NCBI GenBank assembly: GCA_032871835.1
Contig: CM065299.1
Span: 31,732,074 to 31,796,073, forward strand
Length of the DNA: 64,000 nt
Direction of reading: 5' to 3'
Source of the DNA: Dipteronia dyeriana
Lineage: Eukaryota > Streptophyta > Magnoliopsida > Sapindales > Sapindaceae
In this document: positions 55,441 through 64,000 of the stretch, one piece after another
Layout of the letters: every line of letters begins with the position of its first letter
Numbering within the stretch: position 1 is the stretch's first letter
Translations under genes and position numbers: made by a program
The notes under the pieces: generated by a model
Seen by the model: the letters and a program-made list of their open reading frames with translations, nothing else
What the model was told of the DNA's origin: nothing
The model's database searches: none

Positions 55441-58400
55441 TTACCTGGGTGGCCTCTCCAAAGAAATCCAGCCAAACTTGCCTTTCCGGAAATCTGACAA
55501 GATTCGGAATGATGCTTGATGAGCATCCCCATTAAACAAGTGAAGGGCAAGCTTCTGAACAAATCTGCAACACAACAAATTAACCAGAAATTGTACTGGA
55601 ATGAAATGTCGATTTTATTATACATTCCAAGGAAGACAATTATAAATATACCACACAGAAACATACATTTTACCACAGTTACCATCCACATCAATCTTGT
55701 ACCGGTTTCGAAGAGCACTTGTACCTGGCAAGGAGTGTACGATGGGTTACAGTTTTGAAGACAATAAAATAAGTTAAAGTGAATTTTAGATCTTGACTAT
55801 TCACATATTCCTTAGCATCAGGTAATTACCAGTTGAAGTTGACAGCCCAAAAACCTGGCAACCATTTTCTACTTGGCATAAAATTCTTACATGGGAAGAT
55901 GTGAGTACTAAAGATTATGCAAATTGAAGTTTGACAAAAAGCTATAACATGATCATCTATCTTCTACATTCATGCCTCTTCAGTTGCCCATGACTATATA
56001 GTGCATAACAGTAACCAAGAACCTACTTTTCAACCATAAAACAGAGTAATGTAGTAAATGTTCTTTCTTAGCCTCTACAGTTATCAATGGTTGTGGGCCA
56101 TACCATGGCATAAAAATAATTTCGTTTAGAAAAGCAAAGGGAAAGTAGTACAGTTTCCCCTCACTCTCCGGTTAAATAATCGGTCACTGCCTTACAACCA
56201 ACAAAGATTCAGAGGAGCTTAACAACTAATAATTATACAAGCCAATTTCTACTGCCTAGAGAAAAGACCAACAAATAAAGAAGCAAACCAGATGTAGTGG
56301 TTCCAAAATCACAAATACATTAGCATGAAACTTCTCCTACTTACTGATACTGGACCGGATTTGCATTCAGAAAAAAAAAAATGAAAATGATTTGATCTCC
56401 TAGAAATAATTACCATTTTCAATTTTTTTTCTCAAGCACCAAGACTTTAATTATAAATTTATAAATTTATGATTTTAGATCACTTTCAGAAACTTAAATT
56501 CTGCCACAACTAACCAGCCTGTTGCATTATTACTTTACAGTATGGATGACAATTCTTCCTTCACAATTTTGTTCAGTTTTGGCCAAGATCAGAACTAATC
56601 CTAGAAGCAGAATTAAGCAACCTCAGGATTTCTTACCACCCGTTAAGAGTATGGTGCCCTTATATTGTCTAGCAAAATAAATTTGACAAGAAACTTTTTC
56701 TTCTAACTGGAAAGATCCCCTTGACAAATGTTGGAATAATAAATATGAGCAACGTGCTTTGAAGAATAGACAAATATTTACCTACTGTCGGAATTTTTGC
56801 CAACATTTGTACAAGAATTGCAGCAACATCAGTAACATTATAGGATCTCTCTCCAATGTCATCACATATAGCAAGCTTTATTGCGGCTGCTTGATCACTA
56901 ATCCGCATTGGGATTATTCCAGGAGAGTCTAGGAACTCAAGATCTTTACCAAAACGAACCCATCTTTTACGGAGATTAAAAAAAATGTACAATGTATTAT
57001 TAGGTTATTATAATCAGACAAAAGAAAGATGTGCAAACAAAAATGATAAGTTAATAAAAAAATCCTATTGGTACAGAATATAACTCCAAAACAACATAGC
57101 AGTGAACTTTTAAACCACTCCAATTTTTTTGATGGTGTAAGCATCATTGGATTTCCTCAACGTCAGTCCCTCTTCGTCATCAAATTTCTTACAAGTTCAA
57201 TAATAGATGAAAAGATATTCAACTTAGTATCTCTCAATAATGTGTAGAACTGCATGCACAAGGTACTAGAAGTTTGAACTTTGCATTGAAAACACGTGTT
57301 TAAAACCTCCGGGTCCATTTGATTTCAGTGTTTCAAAACGTTAACAACCTCCATTTCAAGTCCAAACCACTATAACACTTTCGACAACATACACTTATTC
57401 GATTTTGACAAACTCAAACATTATTCTCCATCAAATTTCCAATGGTTTCAATCGTAATAGAAAAGATTTCAACTTAGCAGGTCAAGGTGTTTTCTATCAA
57501 TGCATGAGTGCAAATTAGAACTTTAAACATTGCACAGCAAATGCCTTTGATTTTTTTTTTTATGCTCCTTTTTAGTTGAACTGTACCTTAACCTTTTTAT
57601 AGATATATATAAGAATTAAAAAATTAATTGCATACTTCAAAACTCTTGTAACACCCGGTCTGGGTGCTGCTGGACACATTCGCCGTTTTAGCAAACGGTT
57701 GATCAGAGATGATTTCCCTACATTCGGATATCCAACTATTCCAGCTCGAACCTGTAAATAATGAAGAAAATGTCTCCATGTTTTCAAAGTGAAATTCACA
57801 ATACAAAATTTAAGGTATCATTAACCATTTGCTTTTACATTTTCCAAATAACTTTGAATAATTCTACAGCAAAAGCCAGATGCAGAAGTTCGTTTCACCA
57901 GTGGTTACAAGAGAATCGGCACAAATTGAAAAAACAGGTAACAAACACCCATTAATGAAATCAGTACAAATGCAAGAGCAGGTAATAAACAGCAAGCAAA
58001 AACATCAGTGTAAGTAAAATATTGAGAGAAGAATATTAAATCCGATCGATCTGACACACTCACCGCACGAGGGAGGAGCCCTTTTGCTCGGCGTTTGACA
58101 TTGACACCAGCTGCCATCGCCTTGGCTAACCGGCTCAGCTTCATAGTGCCCTGTATTTATGACAAATGCATGCTTACTTTCTGCTGCTATGTTTAATCTA
58201 ATGAAAACAAAATGGATATCTCTTATTCATATACCATTCCTAGCTGTCCATTTGAGAAGAGAACTTTAGTTCCCTGCTTTGCAAAATAAGTTGCCCAAGC
58301 GTTTCGATCAGCTGTAGATATCATGTCTTCTCTATTTAACACTAAAATTCTTTTCCTATTACCAAGCCATGCATCCATCTGCACAAGAAATGATAGTAAG

Positions 58401-59202
58401 CTCATAACTGTTCAGTTTAAAAATTGATAGAAGCAACATCAGGAATAAATGTCCAGTTTCAAAGTTTAAGCGGCACAATGGTAGAACAACAATTAAATTT
58501 TAAACAAGTAATAAACATTAATTCATACATGAAAAAGTCCCCAAAGGGACTGAAAAAACTGCAAGATATGGATGAAGAAAATGAAAAGCAAACGAAGATG
58601 GAAGTGTAACCTGAGGATGGGTTGTGGACAAAGGAATTCTAGCATCTCGAACTTCAATGACAACATCCATCAACTTGAGTTGCTCTTTAAGTTCTTTTTC
58701 AGTTTTTGCTATATGACCAGGATACCACTGTACAAGTGCCAAAAACTACTCCATAAACAATTCGAAGTCGCAAACATAAAGAATTCATCCATTAAGGTAT
58801 ATAATTAAGCACCTGAACAGGGCGCAGTGGTTTGGTCCAATAGTAAAGATCAGCATCGAGATCGACCCAATCACTCTCCTCAAAACCGCCATTTGAATTT
58901 GAATTTCCATGCCAAGTCGCGTTTTTTCCACCAACAATCTGCAATTTTTTCTCCAAATTAGGAATCTATATTGAAAAAATGTAAATGTTGGTGTAAGCAG
59001 ATAGAGAAATACAAGATACAAGGAAAGTAGGGGTAGGTTCTGTTGCCTGAATAGTAGGAGGAGACGACGCCAAAGAAGAAGAAGAAGAAGAAGAAGAAGA
59101 GAGAAGTGTAGCAGTGATTGGTTTCGTTTTACTTCGGCAATCAATCGAGTGCACGGAGATTGTGGGAGAATGTAACCACAGACTTGAGAGCTGCAAAGCC
59201 AT
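55441..59202 (-). CDS. DGP3: Chloroplast DAR GTPase 3-like protein (YlqF/RbgA family), nine exons
   Basis: Exons (minus): 59202-59020, 58938-58813, 58727-58611, 58378-58235, 58150-58064, 57751-57636, 56963-56782, 55724-55667, 55564-55441. They sum to 1137 bp, 378 residues and TAA; every junction is GT-AG and keeps the frame. Residues 1-60 form a Ser/Thr-rich plastid transit peptide with a Ser run (CTT/CTC tandem). Then [13 protein letters not shown] (104-116) and the DAR motif [12 protein letters not shown]. The GTPase motifs are in circularly permuted order: G4 NRED (157-160), G1 P-loop GYPNVGKSS (226-234), switch T254 in PGVTR, G3 DSPG (270-273). The C-terminus [17 protein letters not shown] matches DGP3. 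Such GTPases assist late assembly of the large organelle ribosomal subunit. Intact. Confidence 0.95.
59066..59101. repeat. (GAA)n / Ser-coding trinucleotide run in the DGP3 transit peptide
   Basis: About eleven GAA units on the plus strand, reading TTC-phase as TCT/TCC Ser codons on the minus strand (SSSSSSSS within residues 34-42). Coding microsatellite. Confidence 0.85.
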
Positions 59203-59959
59203 TTCACGCTATTTCTTCCTCCCTCTTTTCTTATGCTGTGTCTAGCAATCTAGCATAAGATAATTTGAAGTATTATTTCGTCAGATATTTAAATGGGCTT
59301 CGTTTTGGAAGCCATCTGGGTTGGGCCGATTATAGACTTCAAGACTTGCTTAGCCCACAGATGAGCCATTGTTAACGGGTTTTTTTTTTTTTTATTATTA
59401 TTATTACAATTAATTCCAAGTTCGAGATGAAAAGATACAAATTTAAACTAACTCAATGATATGAATGTGAAAGTCGCGTAGTGAAAGGCTCATCATAATT
59501 CATAACTGCCCTATGTTTCAATTGGATAAAGTTATTTTTATTTTGCACTGCTCTTTTACCCAACAGATAAACTCTGCTTGAGTGGGAGAGGAAATCAAAT
59601 TTTCTTTCCATTAAGAATTTAATGTTCAATTTGGGTGTAAAACTCACGTAATTATTCCAACCAATTATAAGAATCACATTGACCACTATTCACAAATAAA
59701 TAATTTAATTTTCTTTCTCTAATAAACGCACTCACAGGGATAGTTTCCCTCTCAAATATCATTTATCCCATGTCCAAACAATAGAGCATGTGTTGTCGCA
59801 TAAAAAATCAGTGGAAATGGTGATAAATATTACATTTTTTTGGTGAGTGACAATGATATCATCAGTTTAATAAGTTAAGTTTCAAATACACCTATTATGG
59901 TGAACTACCGAAATTGTCTATAAATAATCGATTATTTATTCTTTAAAATACGCATCCCC
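59203..59959. other. Upstream region of the DGP3-like gene
   Basis: No other gene. It must hold the minus-strand promoter and leader of the GTPase. A T-rich run with TTATTATTATTA occurs near 59380-59405. No TATA box was identified. Confidence 0.45.
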
Positions 59960-60126
59960 CTCTCTCTCTCCAAAAAAAATTGTCAGAAAATCGATCTACA
60001 ACGCCTCTCTCTCTCTCAAAATCTTGTCTCTCTCCAGTTATTCCACAAAAAAGTAACAAATATTTATGATCTTCATTTTTATTTTTTCATGCATTTCTAT
60101 GTGGTTTAACGGTGTATGAACATTTT

Positions 60127-60600
60127 ATCTCCAGTTTTTTTTATATGTTTACGAGTTGTTGTATATGTGTCCGAGATTTTGTTACATTGGTCCGAGTTTT
60201 TTTTTTGAAATGTTTATGAGCTTTTTTGTAATTGGTCCGAGCATTTTATTTTAATTTTTCAGAGCTTTTTTTACATTGGTCCGGGATTTTTTTAACTGGT
60301 GCAGACAAGTTTATAATTTTGGACAAAAAAGGTCGAAAGCATTTTAAAAAAACTCGAACCCTTAAAAAAAACTCGATTCTTCACAAAAAAAGCTCGATCA
60401 TGTACAAAAAAGCTCGAGCCATTAAAAAAAACGATCTATTACAAAAAAGACTCGATCCCTTACAAAAAAAAAAACTCGATCATGTAAAAAAAAAACTCAA
60501 TCTCGTATAAAAAAAGCTCGATCATGCAAAAAAAAAACTCGATACCTTATAAAAAAAATTCGATCATGTACAAAAATAGCTCGGTCGCTTACACTTAAGA
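60127..60600 (+). repeat. Inverted pair of A/T-tract plus CTCGA repeats
   Basis: Left half (60127-60300): about seven units of the type TCCGAG followed by T-tracts. Right half (60335-60600): about twelve units, 20-22 bp each, of A6-11 followed by CTCGA and a short variable part such as TCATGTAC. The two halves are reverse complements in layout, so the whole can fold back around about 60310. Confidence 0.75.
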
Positions 60601-60685
60601 TTGTTGTTTAATTCTTTATAATTGTAAATTTAATATTAAATATTATTTTCTTAATAATAGTTTGTGATAATGATTTTCACAGGAC

Positions 60686-63416
60686 AATGGACCGGGTGAG
60701 AATAGTCATATCTTATAACAGTCGATGAGAGCAATTACCCGATGGAAGTCAGAGGTATTTAGGTTCCGATAACTAAGGATTGTATGTGTCAAAGAATATG
60801 ACTTACGACGAAATGGTGTCGATCGTGCAAACCGTTACGAAGAATGATGAGAACAAATACAGTGATGATCTACAGTCTATATCAATCGTTTATGGGACTA
60901 CATGTCGTACATTGATAAGAAACGACGATGATGTTCAGTTTATGCTTGGGGAAGATAGGGTGATCCCTCAAGTATGTGTTAGTCTAATTGAGAGGGCAGC
61001 AGGAGACGTGATAGAGAAAGACATCCCTCCTCGTGAAAACACCAAACAATTTTGATCGTTAAGCGGAAGCAACCAATTGTTGACAGAAAGAAGTAGGATC
61101 GAAGGTCGGGACAACATGTGTGGTGTCCCACCAGAAGTAGTTGACCATGCTGATATAGTGGGACTTCATTTCGACGATGTCTTTGGTTGTCAAATTGAGA
61201 TGAGTGGCAGGTAGTATAACCACCAATACAATGAGATCCACAATGAATTAAACAATTAGTAGAATACATAAACGAATGTTGGGTCAATTCATGAAGTGGA
61301 TAATGAGGTAAATTATCATCCGGTAGATAATGTAGGGAACAATGAGGGTGATAAAGAACCTATCCAAACGGAAGGACGTGCAAGACGTGTACACAGATTT
61401 AGTTCCAGTGCACCAGATATAGCTGGGACCTCCGAGGTCCGGGATAATGTAACTCCAGATGATTCTGATAATGCCACAACATGGGTTATTCCAGGAGCAG
61501 AATCATACTCGTTTGGTATAGGTGGAAGCATGAACTTGGTTAAAGATAAACCTACAAGCATGATATATGAAGGGCAATTTTTTCCTACGAAAAAGGATTT
61601 GAAGAGACTAGTATGCCATTTTGCAATGCGGTAGAACTACGAGTGGAAGGTGAAAAGGTCCGATAAGACAACATTACATCTGGTTTGTTTGATGGAAAAC
61701 TGTGTGTGGAAGTTAAGAGCGGTGATGAGAGATGAAAAGACATACTTCCAAGTAAGAAGTTTTGTCAACGAACACAATTGTTCGTTGGAGGGGATTCACC
61801 TTCGTCACCGACAAGGTAGTGCAATCATAATTGGAGAAGTGGTTGCATCTAGACTACTACAACAATATGGTCGATTAATACGTCTGAATGACATAATCGT
61901 CGACATAAAAAAAATGTATGGAATCCAAATCATGTACATTAAGGCACACCAAACCCTCGATTATGCGTTGTCATTGACCTATGAAACGCATGAGGAAACC
62001 TTCCAACTGCTGCCATCATTCAGTTACATTTTGAAACAAAAAAATCTTGGCACAATCAATTATTTGCAGTGCGATGAAGATGGTAAATTCCTCTACTTTT
62101 TCATATCGATTGGTGCCTCACTTAAATGATTTCGGACGTGTATGCGTCCAGTTATTGCCATCGATGAAACCCATTTGAAGGGAAACGATTTGGGGGTACA
62201 ATGTTTGTTGCAATTGCATAATATGGAAATGAATAGGTGTATCCAATTGCTTTTGGGTACGGCAACTCAGAAAACAACCTTTCATGGGAGTGATTTTTGA
62301 ATTGCTTGAAGGGTGCTCTACGTCATATTGATGATCTGGTTTTCATTTCTGATCGACGTGCAAGCATTGAAGTAGGGATTTCTAAAGTGCTTCATTATGC
62401 CACCTATACCATATGTTGTTGGCACTTTTCTAAAAATATTAAGAAGCGATATCACAGAAAGGATGTTGCCGCAATAATGAACAAAACTGCTCGAGCGTAC
62501 ACTGAGTTGAAATATAATCGGTACATGGAATAGTTACGCAACTTGCACCAGAATGCATATGATTATGTCAATGCTACCGGTCCACATGAGTGATCTCGTG
62601 TACATTGTCCCAAAAGAAGGTATAGGGTGATGACAACAAATGCTGCAGAATGCATAAACTCATGCCTCAAATTTGCACTGTAACTGCCTATGTTGGCTCT
62701 GGTTGAGTTCATTAGGAATATGCTACAGCGGTGGTTTCACGATCACTATCGACCGGCGCAGCATATCTTGTGATCCTAAAACGTGTGGAGAAGTATGGTT
62801 TTATAACCGTAAATCTAGTCGACTGGAACATATTCTCGGTGAAGCGGTCTGGAAAATAGTGAACTGTTGACTTAGCCCAGAAGACCTGCACATGCAACAA
62901 ATTTCAAATGGACCAGCTTCTATATTTTCAAGCACTCGCTACCACAAGGTACATCAGAAGTTTTAGTGTACGGTTAATATTACTGAAACGTGAATTCCAT
63001 CGTTTTCATTTTTTTACAAGGAGGGAAACTTGGATTTCACATCCCTGTGTACGGACTACTACAAGAAATAGACACTTATTTATGCTTACTCGGTTCCTAT
63101 TATGTTGGTTGGACATCCTTCAACATGAGTATTGCCATATGACATCGCTGAACGGGTGGTTTTGAATCCAATCTTGAGACAAGCGGGACACCCAAGGGCG
63201 GGTCAACATGTCTCGTCTTCGAAAAGGACATCCACACAATCGTGTAGAAGATATGGACAAACGGGTCATAATTCCAGGAGCTGTTCTAACCCACATATGA
63301 TTCATGAAGGTCCAAGCATAGGTGTTCTCGATGAATACCACTGCAAGTGTATCATCTGTAATTCAATTGGACACAACAAATAGACGTGCCCTAACAGGGA
63401 CTCTAATAGGGAATGA
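60686..63416 (+). pseudogene. MULE transposase, broken by many stops
   Basis: Starts at ATG 60686 (MDRVRIVISYNSR), directly after a splice-acceptor-like TTTTCACAG. N-terminal part: YVSKNMTYDEMVSIVQTV (60780 onward). Then the DNA-binding domain (EGQFFPTKKDLKRLVCHFAM; CLMENCVWKLRAVM), in 61296-61634 and 61650-62129. The catalytic core begins VIAIDETHLKG at ~62156 with the first DDE Asp (the usual Gly is Glu), and continues with DDLVFISDRRASIEVGISKV and ICCWHFSKNIKKRYHRKDV. The SWIM finger TCNKFQMDQLLYFQALA keeps the CxC part, but the later Cys and His are Tyr and Gln. It ends with two zinc knuckles (CRRYGQTGHNSRSC; CIICNSIGHNK) and TGA at 63414. At least ten stops or shifts. Confidence 0.85.
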
Positions 63417-63679
63417 ATGGTGATGTTCTCATTGATGACATTGTAAACATTTGGAATTGTACCACTTGTTCGTTAACTAATTTTGAAATAAAAAAGGAGT
63501 TTTTAATTTCAGTTATAATATTATTCAAGGTTTGCAATGTGTGTCGTACTTTTGATGGCAGACACTTCAAATAGAAACATTAAAAAAATTGAAATAATAT
63601 AACTGAAATAGAATGTCTTTGTACATAAAACATTGTACAAAATATAAAAAAAATACAACAATAAATATACAACCAATCT
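63417..63679. other. Spacer between MULE transposase and Ulp1-like frame
   Basis: About 260 bp without a gene. AT-rich. Confidence 0.5.
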
Positions 63680-64000
63680 CTAGGCAGGCTTGGAGTTACA
63701 AAAAATCTCCACAACCATTTTCTCTCGAATGATCCCCATGTCGTCGCCCGACCAATCGAAAGCCTGTCGATCCGCCAGTAAGTACTGAATCAGTCTTAAT
63801 GCATGGGGACCACAGTTAACCCTGCAATTGGACACATTAACACGCCTTACAATTCGTTTGTAATAAAACAATCTCTAAGCACGTTAATGAAATAGAATGT
63901 CATAAGATTGTTTTTGTTGGGGGACCGTTGAAGTGAACACCACACTGACCGTGAAGGGCTTATTTTATCTAAGGAACGGCCGACGATCACCTCGTCGCGT
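63680..64000 (-). pseudogene. Ulp1-like (C48) cysteine protease, C-terminal part, cut by the window edge
   Basis: On the minus strand, a candidate exon 63821-63680 follows an acceptor (TGTCCAATTGCAG). It reads VNCGPHALRLIQYLLADRQA and then DDMGIIREKMVVEIFCNSKP and TAG at 63680. The segment NCGPHALRLIQY corresponds to the catalytic Cys region of Ulp1-like proteases (usual form DCG-x-FALK), with Asn in place of Asp; the rest resembles the family C-terminus. The upstream part up to 64000 is undetermined. Ulp1-like ORFs are carried by some plant MULEs. Whether it is a working gene cannot be judged, since the catalytic His and Asp would lie outside. In that context it is probably transposon cargo. 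Confidence 0.6.

Larger units (their letters stand above)
59960..63416 (+). mobile_element. Mutator-like transposon (MULE), decayed
   Basis: Transposase remnants at 60686-63416 and the repeat-rich leader before them define this element. The terminal inverted repeats were not found (they may be absent, as in non-TIR MULEs, or lie beyond the window). The Ulp1-like frame on the minus strand at the right edge probably belongs to the same element. The left boundary given is where CT-rich leader DNA begins and is only approximate. Confidence 0.6.

Noticed and set aside
55142..55519. Open frame of 125 codons on the plus strand
   Set aside because: It is antisense to the last exon and 3' region of the GTPase gene and resembles no known protein.
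60232..60510. A 92-codon Lys-rich frame with repeated KKLDHVKKK-like peptides
   Set aside because: It is the translation of the A-tract/CTCGA array; there is no sign of a protein family.

Overview
This is nuclear DNA from a flowering plant, most likely a eudicot. The evidence is AT-rich intergenic sequence with AG/GT-bounded introns, a P-type cyclin, a DAR-type organelle GTPase, and Tat-lineage Ty3/gypsy, hAT, MULE and Tourist-like transposons. I could not name the species. Only two host genes look intact: a CYCP3-like cyclin (coding exons 53521-53918 and 54376-54634, + strand) and a chloroplast DAR GTPase 3-like gene (nine exons between 59202 and 55441, - strand). They converge tail to tail. 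Almost everything else is mobile-element sequence at different stages of decay.

Layout. 1-2363: 3' end of a Tat-type retrotransposon (copy A) with an antisense spliced ORF and a 3' LTR, inserted in a MITE whose right part is 2364-2677. 2678-9309: AT-rich intergenic DNA with microsatellites and three MITEs (3086-3304, 4925-5746, 5977-7105). 9310-21598: two related Tat elements joined tail to tail, copy B (+) with LTR, gag, protease, RT, two RNase H domains and integrase, and copy E (-) with gag and protease but a ~3 kb internal deletion. The junction is near 17641 and neither has a 3' LTR. 21599-24164: 5' part of a different Tat family (copy C) with a ~52 bp tandem repeat before gag. 24165-32452: a decayed minus-strand Tat element (copy D) holding a 2018 bp solo LTR (24700-26717, TSD GCTTT) and a partial LTR of the same kind. 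32976-40302: a non-coding LTR element (33531-40302, LTRs of 2142 bp each) in tandem with a second truncated internal region.

40303-42858: intergenic DNA with a MITE that has a 9 bp TSD. 42859-46162 and 46497-50281: two unrelated hAT transposons in opposite orientation, 334 bp apart, each with an 8 bp TSD and a broken transposase. 50380-51107: a Tourist-like MITE just upstream of the cyclin. 51108-59202: the host-gene island. 59960-64000: a decayed MULE transposase (+) preceded by a striking A-tract/CTCGA repeat, followed tail to tail by the end of an Ulp1-like protease ORF (-), which suggests a ULP-carrying MULE.

No tRNA, rRNA, CRISPR or bacterial-type feature was seen. The least ordinary observations are the tail-to-tail Tat junction with its microhomology deletion, the antisense spliced ORF of the Tat family, the tandem non-coding LTR element, the MULE/Ulp1 pairing with its repeat array, and the plant telomere-type repeat inside a hAT element.
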